Origin: Bacteroidales bacterium UBA3143
Lineage (GTDB): Bacteria > Bacteroidota > Bacteroidia > Bacteroidales > Dysgonomonadaceae
NCBI GenBank assembly: GCA_002364735.1
Contig: DEZB01000019.1
Location: 1-39,559 of the forward strand
Direction: 5' to 3'
DNA length: 39,559 nt
Shown here: positions 9,584 to 18,526 of the stretch, piece after piece
How positions within the stretch are numbered: the first letter of the stretch is position 1
How the letters are laid out: the number at the start of each line of letters is the position of its first letter
Notes under the pieces: generated by a model
The model's database searches: none
What the model was told of the DNA's origin: nothing
The model's input: only the letters and a program-made list of their open reading frames with translations
Made by a program: the position numbers and the translations under genes

Positions 9584-10600
9584 TCATTCATAAATCAATA
9601 ATAGATCTCCTTTTTTGATCCATCTTTTCTTACTCATGTAATAGTAAATTAGCAAACTTGTTGCAGCTGGTATCAAAATGTGAAATATCAATACCATTAA
9701 TAATGTAGCTATGGAAAACCCCATTGTTTCAAATGCCATAAATTGTCCCACCAGACCACTTGTTCCCATTCCCGCACCTGCTTCGTTATTTGTCATTCTG
9801 AATATTCCTATTGCGATGGGAGCAGTTACAGCTCCTGCTAATGTAGGAGGAATAAGGATGAGTGGGTTTTTGACAATATTTCCTATTTGCAACATAGATG
9901 TTCCCAATCCTTGTGCAATCAATCCACTGATTCCATTTTCTCTGTAACTGATTGTAGCAAATCCTATCATTTGGGCAGAGCAGCCTATGACTGCTGCTCC
10001 AGCTGCCAATCCATTCAGCCCAAGCATAAAAGCAATTGCAGCACTTGAAATAGGCGCCGTTAGCGACAGTCCCATAATAGTGGCAACCAAAATAGACATC
10101 ACAAAGGGTTGTTGCTCAGTAGACCAATTCACAAGTGTGCCAAGTGAAGTCATAAAATTATTAATAGGAATCCCCACAAAACTACCTATATAATATCCCG
10201 TTAAAATTACAACCAAAGGGACCACAATAATATCTATTTTTGTAACGTGATATATTAACTTGCCAAATTCTACTGCAAGCAAGACCGTTACATAGCTTCC
10301 AGCAGGACCTCCAAGTGAGCCTCCATATGCTCCAGCAAATACTGCTGAAAAAAGAACTAATGGCGGAGCTTTCAAACTATAAGCAACTGCCACTCCAATA
10401 GCTGCACCCACGATTTTGGGATCCATAGCAAATTGTCCCATTTCTACAAAGGATGTTAGGCCCAACTGTTGTCCCAGTGTTTTTATAATTAATCCAATTA
10501 ATAGAGATGAGAAAAGCCCAAGTGCCATATAGCTAAGAGCATCCACAAAGTAGGCTTTCGGCGAAAGTAAAACTCCTTTACTTTTTAAAAATTGGATCAT
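9584..10600 (-). CDS. Orphan PTS EIIC-like membrane transporter
   Basis: A 338-residue integral membrane protein with about nine to ten hydrophobic helices. The composition and repeated glycine-rich helices (SAVFAGAYGGSLGGPAG, TLAGAVTAPIAIGIFRM, AGAGMGTSGLVGQF) match the family annotated as PTS transporter subunit IIC of the PTS_EIIC_2 type. There is no IIA or IIB domain fused and no PTS gene next to it. These orphan proteins may therefore not be phosphotransferase-coupled at all, and the substrate is unknown. It lies 100 bases after uvrB in the same direction, with a gap on both sides. Confidence 0.8.
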   Translation of the reverse strand: MIQFLKSKGVLLSPKAYFVDALSYMALGLFSSLLIGLIIKTLGQQLGLTSFVEMGQFAMDPKIVGAAIGVAVAYSLKAPPLVLFSAVFAGAYGGSLGGPAGSYVTVLLAVEFGKLIYHVTKIDIIVVPLVVILTGYYIGSFVGIPINNFMTSLGTLVNWSTEQQPFVMSILVATIMGLSLTAPISSAAIAFMLGLNGLAAGAAVIGCSAQMIGFATISYRENGISGLIAQGLGTSMLQIGNIVKNPLILIPPTLAGAVTAPIAIGIFRMTNNEAGAGMGTSGLVGQFMAFETMGFSIATLLMVLIFHILIPAATSLLIYYYMSKKRWIKKGDLLLIYE

Positions 10601-10699
10601 TGTATGTGTTGATTCTAAATAATAAAAGTTGACTGTAAAGCGTATAGTATCAAAAAAATGTGTATGCAGACATATGACTCATTTTTGCATTCATTCTAA

Positions 10700-12724
10700 C
10701 TATTTCTTTCTCTTCAACTTATCTTCTAACAAAATAAGCTGATCCCTCAATTGAGCAGCCTCCAAAAATTCAAGTTTCTTTGCTGCATTATTCATTGATT
10801 TACGTGTGGCTTCTATCAATTTTATCAAATCTTCTTTACTGTCACCATATTTAATATTTGAAACTGGTTCTGCCACACTTGCATAATAATCGGGTTCAAT
10901 GTAAGCTTTTGGCTCATCTGTTTTAGCATACTGTCCTAATGATGATACAGTTTTCAATTTGTTTATCTGTGTAGGAGTAATGCCATGTTCAACATTATAA
11001 GCAATTTGTTTTTCTCGTCGCCTATTGGTTTCATCAATGGTTTTTTGCATGCTATTTGTGATGCGGTCGGCATAAAATATAGCCCTGCCGTTTACATTTC
11101 GTGCTGCTCGTCCCACTGTTTGTGTGAGCGAACGATGAGAGCGCAAAAATCCTTCTTTATCGGCATCTAAAATTGCAACCAATGATACTTCAGGTAAATC
11201 CAGTCCTTCACGCAAGAGGTTTACGCCAATAAGCACATCATACAGACCATTACGCAAATCATCCATTATTTTCACACGGTCCAATGTCTCCACATCCGAA
11301 TGTATGTAGTTACATCTAACACTGTTTTGCATCAAATAATCAGTAAGTTCTTCCGCCATTCGTTTAGTAAGGGTGGTTACTAAAACGCGCTCATCCTTCT
11401 CAACGCGCAGTTGAATCTCCTCCATCAAATCATCAATTTGATTCAGACTCGGGCGTATATCAATGGGAGGATCAAGCAATCCAGTTGGACGAATCAATTG
11501 ATCAACAATAACGCCTTCCGATTTCTCTAATTCATAGTCTGCAGGGGTAGCACTCACAAATATTATTTCTGGAGTAATTGTCTCAAACTCTTCAAACTTG
11601 AGGGGTCTGTTATCTATTGCTGCGGGTAAGCGGAAGCCATATTCCACTAAGTTTATTTTCCTTGAGCGGTCACCACCATACATAGCCCTTATTTGAGGTA
11701 TGGTAACATGACTTTCATCAATTACTGTGAGGTAATCTTTGGGAAAAAAATCCAACAAACAGAAAGGACGAGTTCCTGGCAATCGACCATCAAAATAGCG
11801 CGAATAGTTTTCTATCCCCGAGCAGTAGCCAATTTCTTTAATCATCTCCACGTCATAGGTAACGCGCTCATACAGTCGTTTTGCTTCCAATGGTTTCCCA
11901 ATTGATTTAAAGAACTCTACTTGATGACCCAGGTCTATTTGTATTTCGTCAACTGCCCGGAAAATACGTTCTTTTGTTGTAACAAATAGATTAGCGGGAA
12001 ATATGCGATACGTCTCTAAACGGTCCATTGTAACACCTGTCATTGGGTCAATGCTTTCGATGCTCTCTATTTCGTCACCCCAAAATATTGTTCGGATAAT
12101 ATAATCATGATAAGCAAGAAAAACATCTACCGTATCACCTTTAACACGAAAGTTTCCTCGGTTAAATTCTATTTCATTTCGCGAGTACAAGCTATCTACC
12201 AGACTTCTCAAATAAACATCGCGTTCCAGTTTCTTTCCAACTTTAATTTCAATAATTGTTTCATTGAAATCTTCGGGATTTCCAATACCATAAATACACG
12301 AAACGGACGAAACAACAATTACGTCTTTGCGTCCAGATAGTAAGGAAGCAGTGGCTGCCAAACGCAGCTTTTCTATTTCTTCATTTATAGACAAATCTTT
12401 TTCAATGTATAAATCGCGTGAAGGGAGGTATGCTTCAGGTTGATAGTAATCGTAATAAGAAACATAATATTCAACTGCGTTATTGGGAAAGAAGCTTTTA
12501 AATTCACTATAGAGCTGAGCAGCCAATGTTTTGTTGTGACTCAACACCAAAGTGGGTTTATTCATTTCTTGAATAACATTGGCAATTGTAAAAGTTTTAC
12601 CCGATCCTGTAACTCCCAACAATGTTTGATAGGGTATGTTATCTTTCAGTCCCTCTATCAAAGCTTTTATGGCCTGTGGTTGGTCACCGGTGGGTTTATA
12701 TTGTGATGTTAATTCAAATGTCAT
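10700..12724 (-). CDS. uvrB: UvrABC excision repair helicase subunit UvrB
   Basis: A 674-residue protein. The frame extends upstream to a TTG at 12739, but the ATG at 12724 gives the conserved UvrB start MTFELTSQYKPTGDQPQAI and is chosen. Visible features in order are Walker A LLGVTGSGKTFT near 35-46 and the beta-hairpin tyrosine region YYVSYYDYYQPEAYLPSRD. The Walker B box VIDESH, helicase motifs near EGLDLPEVSLVAILDADKEG and SLTQTVGRAARNVNGRA, and the UvrC-binding UVR coiled-coil at the C-terminus follow. It loads onto damaged DNA with UvrA and recruits UvrC. The upstream neighbour on the same strand ends about 80 bases away; whether the genes share a transcript is unclear. Confidence 0.97.
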   Translation of the reverse strand: MTFELTSQYKPTGDQPQAIKALIEGLKDNIPYQTLLGVTGSGKTFTIANVIQEMNKPTLVLSHNKTLAAQLYSEFKSFFPNNAVEYYVSYYDYYQPEAYLPSRDLYIEKDLSINEEIEKLRLAATASLLSGRKDVIVVSSVSCIYGIGNPEDFNETIIEIKVGKKLERDVYLRSLVDSLYSRNEIEFNRGNFRVKGDTVDVFLAYHDYIIRTIFWGDEIESIESIDPMTGVTMDRLETYRIFPANLFVTTKERIFRAVDEIQIDLGHQVEFFKSIGKPLEAKRLYERVTYDVEMIKEIGYCSGIENYSRYFDGRLPGTRPFCLLDFFPKDYLTVIDESHVTIPQIRAMYGGDRSRKINLVEYGFRLPAAIDNRPLKFEEFETITPEIIFVSATPADYELEKSEGVIVDQLIRPTGLLDPPIDIRPSLNQIDDLMEEIQLRVEKDERVLVTTLTKRMAEELTDYLMQNSVRCNYIHSDVETLDRVKIMDDLRNGLYDVLIGVNLLREGLDLPEVSLVAILDADKEGFLRSHRSLTQTVGRAARNVNGRAIFYADRITNSMQKTIDETNRRREKQIAYNVEHGITPTQINKLKTVSSLGQYAKTDEPKAYIEPDYYASVAEPVSNIKYGDSKEDLIKLIEATRKSMNNAAKKLEFLEAAQLRDQLILLEDKLKRKK

Positions 12725-12801
12725 ATGAGTTAAAAACAATCGTTTATTTTATTTGTTCGCTCCATTTGTTAGTGCCTTTCTATTCTATTGATAGCATTGC
12801 A

Positions 12802-13977
12802 TTATGGTGCTGAGGCAAAAGGTTTTGTTTCGTAAAAAGAGAATACTTTAAAATTAGGGTCAAGCTTCAAGTGAATAATATATCCTTTTATTAAATCAGT
12901 CGCATCATTGTTTTTTACAAATGATTTCTGTACAGGAACATTCACTGTGTAACTATCGTTACCCAACTTTTCGTACTGTAGTTTTGTTATCTCAGGATCA
13001 AAAATAACAGACTTAGCGTCTGCCTTTGCTGCAAGCAATAGTAACTGACCAATCATTTCATCACTTGGTATATTGGTAGTGTTGTTGAATCGGCTAACAA
13101 CAGGAGAGAGATAAGTTGACAATGCTGTGTGCGACACATTCGATAATCCCGTAAAAAAACCGTTTACTGTCTCTTTTATGCGTTCCAAGTCCGATTCATC
13201 AATTGGTGTTGTTTGCTCTAACATCGATAAACGTTTTTGAGCCTCACCAATATATTGACCCGATATTTCTCCTGAATTCGACATGTTTAGATAATCTCTA
13301 TATGCTTGCGGCGAATTGTCTTTTAGTGAAGACTCCCATGTCAGTGAGTCGAATCTGTTTTTCACCATGCGTTCATACGGACTTTGCGGATATGTTTCTA
13401 AAAAGGTGGTAAATTCAATCGCATTTTCCGAAACTCTCAAATTCTCCCATGCTTCCGCTTCATTGCTTTTAAGGCTGTACATCTTCTGTTGTGCTTCTGC
13501 TACATAAGTGCCTTGTGGGTGCTCATCCATATATGCAAGATAACTGTCTATAGAGTTTTCACGTTGTGCAAGCTCCCACTTAGAACGTTCTAAATTTTGT
13601 TTTTTGATATGTTCATTGTAAATATAGATCGATGAAATAAGTACTACAATAAGCAATAAGATAGAAATCACAATATAACGCAGGTTCTTGCGTGGTTTAT
13701 CTTTCTTCATATCGTAGTATTTATTTTCTGTGCGTACTGCACTTTCTTTCAATTCTTTTTGAGAGAGCTTTGGAGGTGCTTTTACATCTTTTTGGTCATT
13801 TCTTTCTGTGTTATATTCCTCTTTAGTTGTTTGTACTTCACTTTCGTTATTCCGTTCTGAATTTTCTGAGTGAGGAACATACACTTCATATTCATTGTTA
13901 AGTTTAGTAGTGCAATCTGGGCAAAACAGACTTTCATCTGTTTTGCTTTTTCCACATAAAGGACATTGTAATGACAT
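12802..13977 (-). CDS. Zinc-ribbon, single-span membrane protein
   Basis: A 391-residue protein. The N-terminus is a zinc ribbon with CPLC at residues 5-8 and CPDC at 19-22. A charged, low-complexity linker runs to about residue 95. One transmembrane helix follows (about 100-122, YIVISILLLIVVLISSIYIY). The C-terminal region contains two WE(L/N)..(N/S)..YL..YP-like helical repeats (about 140-215) and ends in a domain of mixed strands (about 265-390) that may be NTF2/DUF4878-like. The ribbon would face the cytosol and the rest the periplasm. Such proteins are common in Bacteroidota without known function. It is transcribed divergently from the GNAT gene, with a 17-base palindrome between the two. 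Confidence 0.75.
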   Translation of the reverse strand: MSLQCPLCGKSKTDESLFCPDCTTKLNNEYEVYVPHSENSERNNESEVQTTKEEYNTERNDQKDVKAPPKLSQKELKESAVRTENKYYDMKKDKPRKNLRYIVISILLLIVVLISSIYIYNEHIKKQNLERSKWELAQRENSIDSYLAYMDEHPQGTYVAEAQQKMYSLKSNEAEAWENLRVSENAIEFTTFLETYPQSPYERMVKNRFDSLTWESSLKDNSPQAYRDYLNMSNSGEISGQYIGEAQKRLSMLEQTTPIDESDLERIKETVNGFFTGLSNVSHTALSTYLSPVVSRFNNTTNIPSDEMIGQLLLLAAKADAKSVIFDPEITKLQYEKLGNDSYTVNVPVQKSFVKNNDATDLIKGYIIHLKLDPNFKVFSFYETKPFASAP

Positions 13978-14014
13978 TGGGGCAAGAAGTTTTAGTAAGG
14001 TCTATCTCTTTTCA

Positions 14015-14022
14015 CAAAGATA
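14015..14022 (-). promoter_or_regulatory. -7 box for the zinc-ribbon gene
   Basis: Plus-strand caaagata reads TATCTTTG on the minus strand, an exact TAnnTTTG match, 38 bases before the start codon. No clear -33 TTG is present; the palindrome 14044-14060 lies where that element would be. Confidence 0.55.
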
Positions 14023-14043
14023 GAAAATGATTTATAGAGAAGC

Positions 14044-14060
14044 ACACTATCAGATAGTGT
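14044..14060. promoter_or_regulatory. Palindrome between divergent promoters, candidate operator
   Basis: acactatc-a-gatagtgt is a perfect inverted repeat with 8-base arms and a 1-base centre. It sits between the minus-strand box at 14015-14022 and the plus-strand box at 14084-14091. A dimeric repressor could bind here and control both directions. No regulator gene is adjacent, so this is inference from symmetry and position only. Confidence 0.4.
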
Positions 14061-14083
14061 TTTATTAAATAAAACATTTTTTG

Positions 14084-14091
14084 TACATTTG
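14084..14091 (+). promoter_or_regulatory. -7 box for the GNAT-dgkA-helicase unit
   Basis: TACATTTG matches TAnnTTTG and lies 24 bases before the ATG at 14116. The upstream TTG at 14089, which would lengthen the reading frame, lies inside this box. That argues for the ATG at 14116 as the true start. Confidence 0.5.
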
Positions 14092-14115
14092 ATTCGACGA
14101 ATAATTTACACATGT

Positions 14116-14643
14116 ATGATTGAAATTGTAAGTGCTCAAAACCAACATATTCTCACCATAAAAAAATTAGCAGACTATTTATGGCCAAAGGCTTTTGCAT
14201 CTATTTTGTCGGCAGAACAAATAGAATATATGATGGAGATGATGTATAGTCAAACATCTATTGAGAAACAAATGGTTGACGGGCATCAATTTGCAATTGC
14301 CCGAAAAGACAATGAGGATATAGGATATCTGTCGTACGAAACAAATCACAACCACTCTAACAAAACAAAAATACATAAGCTCTATATTTCACCAGCTTAT
14401 CAACGTCATGGTATTGGTAAGATACTGGTTGATTATGTAGCAGTGAAAGCATTAGAATCAAAAAACAACATGTTGTTTCTAAATGTAAATAAAAACAACA
14501 AAGGAGCTATTGACTTTTACAATAAGCACAATTTTGTTTTGACTAAAAAAGAAACAATTGACATTGGCAACGGGTTTGTAATGGATGATTTTGTTTTTGA
14601 GTTAGTGTTGAATCAACCAACAATTGATGATGAAACCCTATAG
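14116..14643 (+). CDS. GNAT family N-acetyltransferase
   Basis: A 175-residue protein starting MIEIVSAQNQ. The acetyl-CoA binding motif A is visible as IHKLYISPAYQRHGIGKILVD (the Q-R-H-G-I-G loop), followed by NVNKNNKGAIDFYNKHNF, the usual motif B for GNAT enzymes. The C-terminal strand reads GNGFVMDDFVFEL, which resembles GNAT enzymes acting on small molecules or N-termini, but the acceptor is unknown. The longer frame starts at a TTG inside a promoter box and is rejected. dgkA begins 24 bases downstream, so it is the first gene of a compact three-gene unit. Confidence 0.88.
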   Translation: MIEIVSAQNQHILTIKKLADYLWPKAFASILSAEQIEYMMEMMYSQTSIEKQMVDGHQFAIARKDNEDIGYLSYETNHNHSNKTKIHKLYISPAYQRHGIGKILVDYVAVKALESKNNMLFLNVNKNNKGAIDFYNKHNFVLTKKETIDIGNGFVMDDFVFELVLNQPTIDDETL

Positions 14644-14667
14644 CATATATTATAATACATCAAGTAT

Positions 14668-15048
14668 ATGGCAAATAAAATAGTTAGTTACATTCGAGAC
14701 AGATTGAAATCTTTTGTCTATGCTTACAATGGCATGCGCACTTTGATAAAAGAAGAGCGCAATGCCCAAATATATGTTGTTATGGCAATAATTGCAATTT
14801 CATTAAGTTACCTGTTGCACATCTCCACGATGGAGTGGATTGTTGTATGCAGTGTTATTGGCTTTGTTTTTGCCATGGAAGCAGCAAACACAGCTGTCGA
14901 AAACTTAGCAGATTTTGCTTGCAAAAAGCAAATTGACCCAACTATCAAAAAAGTAAAAGACTTAAGTGCAGCTTCCGTTCTGTTTGCTGCAATTGTTGCA
15001 CTTCTTGTTGGTTGCATTATTTTTATCCCCAAACTATTTAGCCTCTAA
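14668..15048 (+). CDS. dgkA: DgkA family lipid kinase (diacylglycerol or undecaprenol kinase)
   Basis: A 126-residue membrane protein with three transmembrane helices preceded by an amphipathic segment. The family signature EAANTAVENLADF (residues about 70-82) corresponds to the catalytic glutamate region, and KDLSAASVLFAAIVAL follows. The single-domain trimeric kinases of this family phosphorylate diacylglycerol or, in many non-proteobacteria, undecaprenol for cell-wall lipid recycling; the sequence alone does not decide which. It sits between the GNAT and helicase genes with gaps of 24 and 22 bases, consistent with one transcript. Confidence 0.9.
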   Translation: MANKIVSYIRDRLKSFVYAYNGMRTLIKEERNAQIYVVMAIIAISLSYLLHISTMEWIVVCSVIGFVFAMEAANTAVENLADFACKKQIDPTIKKVKDLSAASVLFAAIVALLVGCIIFIPKLFSL

Positions 15049-15070
15049 TTGAGTTTCAACAAATACAAAC

Positions 15071-18000
15071 ATGATTAACACAGACAACTACTGCGAAGAG
15101 ATTCGTGAGATTGCACAATCAAACCTCTCAGTTACACAGAAGTCTATCCAGCTCAAACAATTGCTTGAAAGGTTTTGTAAAGAGACAACTAAACGCGAGG
15201 TAATGCAGTTTCCCAATCTTTTCTCGCGCATTGTTTTTGTTGCACAAAAGTATGATTTGACAAAACAGGCAGAGTGGCAACTGCAAAACTTAAGAGTGAA
15301 AGTAGCCGAACATTATAAACAGAACATTGAGATTAGTCAAAAAACCTTTAAGCAAGCCGAACGTGCCATTTTAGATATGTGTGCTTTGATAGCAAATGCC
15401 AATTCGGAAAATGATATTTCAGATGATTCAGTATTCAATGCATCTGTAGTGAACGATTCTTTTATTGAAGCCAATCAAGGCAATCTTTCTAAACATACTT
15501 CGGCTACGTTTGATACAGGAAACGCACTTCGTGTTCAAATTTTGTCAATCGACAGAGAGAAATTTATTATTGTTTGTGTAGTAGAAAAGAGTCCTGGTGT
15601 GCAACTCTCGGTTAAATACAACGTTAGCCCACACAATGATGCATTTAATGAATCTGTCTCTCATTTTAAAGAAGGTGCTCAGCTCAACTTAATTGACTAC
15701 ACAACAGATAAGGATGGATTTGTTGTACCCAATATTTTTGTGTTAGAGCCTGATTATTTAATTGATGCTTCAGCTATTGCCAATTGTTTCACCAATTATA
15801 GTGTGTCACATCTCAACTACTTCATGAATAAGTTTGAGATTGTGGAGAATAGAAGCTACTTATTGTTAGGTAATCTTGCCAATTACTTCTTAGACGAATT
15901 GATATTTGCTGACAATCCTGAAGGGTTAGCTTTCAACGATGTTTTTCTACAATCATTCAAGCAATCTCCATTTGAATATGCTACGTGCGAAGATATTATG
16001 GACGCCGATGATTTTCGTGCTTTTATGACCAAAGCGAAAGAGCAGTTTATCAATATCAAACGAGTTATAACAGACGACTTTCCTCGTCAAACTATCGATC
16101 CCAAGAAAAGTACCTTAGAGCCCTCTTTCTTTAGCGAAAAGTATGGTTTTCAAGGTCGATTAGACTTATTACAAACAGCAGACAATGACACATCCTTCAA
16201 AATAGTAGAGTTAAAATCGGGACGGCTACCATTCCCCTCCAATCATGTGGGGAAAGTATCGTTGAGTCACGAAGTGCAAACTGCTGTCTATCGACTAATG
16301 ATTGAGAGTGTTTACAATCAACCATCGCGCAATATTGATGCTGCAATACTCTACTCAGCAGGAAATTACAAAGGTGAGAACTTGCGATTTGCTGCCGTAT
16401 TTCAGAAGCTTGAAAAAGAGATACTGAATATTCGTAATTTAATTGTGAGCAATGAGTATAGCATTACACAAGGCACCGTTGCTGATGTCGAGACTCAATT
16501 TAAAAGTCTTCGCTTACTCACAAATACTACAGGGCGGATACCTGATTTCTTTGTGCAAAAGATAAAAAAAATAGAAGACACCTTGGCGCAATGCACCGAT
16601 GTGGAGCGAACATACTTCTTCCGCTTTGTGCAGTTTATTTCCAAAGAACTATACTTGCAGAAGATTGGCGACATTGCCCACGAATCTCCTGTGGGTGTTG
16701 CTGCTTTGTGGAACAGCCAATTTAGTGAGCGTGCTGAAGCATTAGATTTGCTCTACGATTTAACCATTGCTTCAATTGATGACTTGGGCAACGATATGAA
16801 AATATTTTTCACACGTACCACACAACAAAATGACTTGGTCAACTTTCGCGAAGGAGATATTTGCATTGTTTATCCGCGAGATAGCGAGAACGATAATGTG
16901 TTAAACAATCAGATTCTGAAAGGTGTAATATCGTCCATTACTTCAGAGGTAGTAGAAGTACGTTTTCGCTACAAGCAACGCAACCAACAGCATTTTGCCG
17001 ATCATACGCATTGGGCTATTGAGCATGACACACTTGACTCGTCATACAACAGTATGTACAAAAGTCTTTTCTCCTTCTTGCTTGCGTCACGTGAAAAGAG
17101 ATCATTGCTATTAGGAATTACCCCACCATCATCCAACGAAATAGATTTAGATAACTTCGTATCTTATACTGACCGAGTAATTGAAAAAGCTTTCGTTGCG
17201 GAGAACTATTTCTTAATTGTTGGTCCTCCTGGCACAGGTAAAACATCCATCTTTGCACGTCGACTCATTGAAAGATATTATGCTGACAAATCAAAAAACA
17301 TCCTCGTATTGGCTTACACCAATAGAGCAGTCAACGAATTGTGTGAGGCAGTGAATGCTGCATTTGGCAACGAAAACGGCGATTGCGACAAATACATTAG
17401 GGTGGGGACAGAGCTTTCGTGTGGCGAACCATATCGACATCGTTTGCTTCAGAATATTTCTGAAAAGGCCACCAATAGAGACTCCCTGTTGCAAGAGATT
17501 AAAAGCACACGTATCTTTATATCCACCCTCTCTTCTATCAATGGTAGGCAAGAACTATTTAACCTCAAAAACTTTGATGTGGCTATTATTGATGAGGCAT
17601 CTCAAATTTTAGAACCACAGTTGATAGGGGTGTTATCTAAAGTAGAGAAGTTTATTCTCATTGGCGATCACAACCAACTTGCTACAATTGTACTGCAAAA
17701 TAAATTTAGTTCCAACATTCAAGAGCAATCACTCATTGATTTAGGAATTACAGATTGTCGTGACTCCTTTTTCGAACGATTATTGCAGACATGCAAAACA
17801 AATGGCTGGTCGCATGCATATGCCCAACTCATCAATCAAGGACGCATGCACCAAGATATCTCTGCATTTCCTGCAAAGTTTTTTTACGATGACAACCTGT
17901 TTCCTATAATGGATTGGCAATCTTCACCATTAAATCTAATTGATGCAGGTAGCAATGTAATTGATAGCTGGATAACCAATAATAGATTGCTGTTTTTTTC

Positions 18001-18472
18001 AACAGAAAACTATGCTGCTCACAACGGATCAAATAAAATAAACCATGGTGAAGCTGAAGCTATTGTAAGACTTGTTACATCAATTAAAAGGGTGTACGAA
18101 CAAAGCAACAAAGCTTTTTGCGCATCAGGGGTAGGGATTATTGCACCTTATCGCAATCAAATAGCACTCATCAAACAAAAGTTGGCAGAAGCAAACATAC
18201 AAGATCACGATCAAATAAGTGTGGACACAGTTGAGCGTTATCAAGGCAGTCAACGCGATATAATTCTTATCTCCTTTTGTGTAAATAAGGCTTATCAGTT
18301 AGACTTTTTGTGTAACCTGAATAAAGAGGGTTCTGTTGACAGAAAGTTAAACGTGGCGCTGACCCGTGCACGTGAACAACTCTTTATGGTGGGCAACTCA
18401 AATATTTTGCGACGCCATCCCATTTATGCCACCCTGTTAGACTTTGTCAAAGATAAGATGATAGTTTTATAA
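15071..18472 (+). CDS. Dna2-like PD-(D/E)XK nuclease fused to superfamily 1B helicase
   Basis: A 1133-residue protein. The middle region carries a RecB/Dna2-type nuclease: IDASAIANCF near 235, then YGFQGRLDLL near 358-367 (metal-binding Asp), IVELKSG near 378-384 (E-x-K) and HEVQTAVYRLM (the Q-x3-Y motif). The C-terminal half is an SF1B helicase of the Dna2/Upf1 class: Walker A VGPPGTGKTS near 717-726, VAIIDEASQ near 838, IGDHNQLATIV, QGRMH, VGIIAPYRNQ, VDTVERYQGSQRDI and LNVALTRAREQLF near 1095. Only one cysteine of the Fe-S set known from Dna2 is evident at the expected place. Likely roles are DNA end resection, flap removal or repair. It is the last gene of the unit and ends convergently with the SPFH-like gene. 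Confidence 0.88.
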   Translation: MINTDNYCEEIREIAQSNLSVTQKSIQLKQLLERFCKETTKREVMQFPNLFSRIVFVAQKYDLTKQAEWQLQNLRVKVAEHYKQNIEISQKTFKQAERAILDMCALIANANSENDISDDSVFNASVVNDSFIEANQGNLSKHTSATFDTGNALRVQILSIDREKFIIVCVVEKSPGVQLSVKYNVSPHNDAFNESVSHFKEGAQLNLIDYTTDKDGFVVPNIFVLEPDYLIDASAIANCFTNYSVSHLNYFMNKFEIVENRSYLLLGNLANYFLDELIFADNPEGLAFNDVFLQSFKQSPFEYATCEDIMDADDFRAFMTKAKEQFINIKRVITDDFPRQTIDPKKSTLEPSFFSEKYGFQGRLDLLQTADNDTSFKIVELKSGRLPFPSNHVGKVSLSHEVQTAVYRLMIESVYNQPSRNIDAAILYSAGNYKGENLRFAAVFQKLEKEILNIRNLIVSNEYSITQGTVADVETQFKSLRLLTNTTGRIPDFFVQKIKKIEDTLAQCTDVERTYFFRFVQFISKELYLQKIGDIAHESPVGVAALWNSQFSERAEALDLLYDLTIASIDDLGNDMKIFFTRTTQQNDLVNFREGDICIVYPRDSENDNVLNNQILKGVISSITSEVVEVRFRYKQRNQQHFADHTHWAIEHDTLDSSYNSMYKSLFSFLLASREKRSLLLGITPPSSNEIDLDNFVSYTDRVIEKAFVAENYFLIVGPPGTGKTSIFARRLIERYYADKSKNILVLAYTNRAVNELCEAVNAAFGNENGDCDKYIRVGTELSCGEPYRHRLLQNISEKATNRDSLLQEIKSTRIFISTLSSINGRQELFNLKNFDVAIIDEASQILEPQLIGVLSKVEKFILIGDHNQLATIVLQNKFSSNIQEQSLIDLGITDCRDSFFERLLQTCKTNGWSHAYAQLINQGRMHQDISAFPAKFFYDDNLFPIMDWQSSPLNLIDAGSNVIDSWITNNRLLFFSTENYAAHNGSNKINHGEAEAIVRLVTSIKRVYEQSNKAFCASGVGIIAPYRNQIALIKQKLAEANIQDHDQISVDTVERYQGSQRDIILISFCVNKAYQLDFLCNLNKEGSVDRKLNVALTRAREQLFMVGNSNILRRHPIYATLLDFVKDKMIVL

Positions 18473-18526
18473 AACTGTAGCGTGATAAACTAACGAATTT
18501 AAATCAACTTAATCACTACTAAACTA

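Noticed and set aside
12725..12739. Longer uvrB start at TTG 12739
   Set aside because: The ATG at 12724 yields the conserved UvrB N-terminus; the extra five residues are not family-like.
14089..14115. Longer GNAT start at TTG 14089
   Set aside because: The TTG is part of the TACATTTG promoter box; the ATG at 14116 is in frame and well placed.
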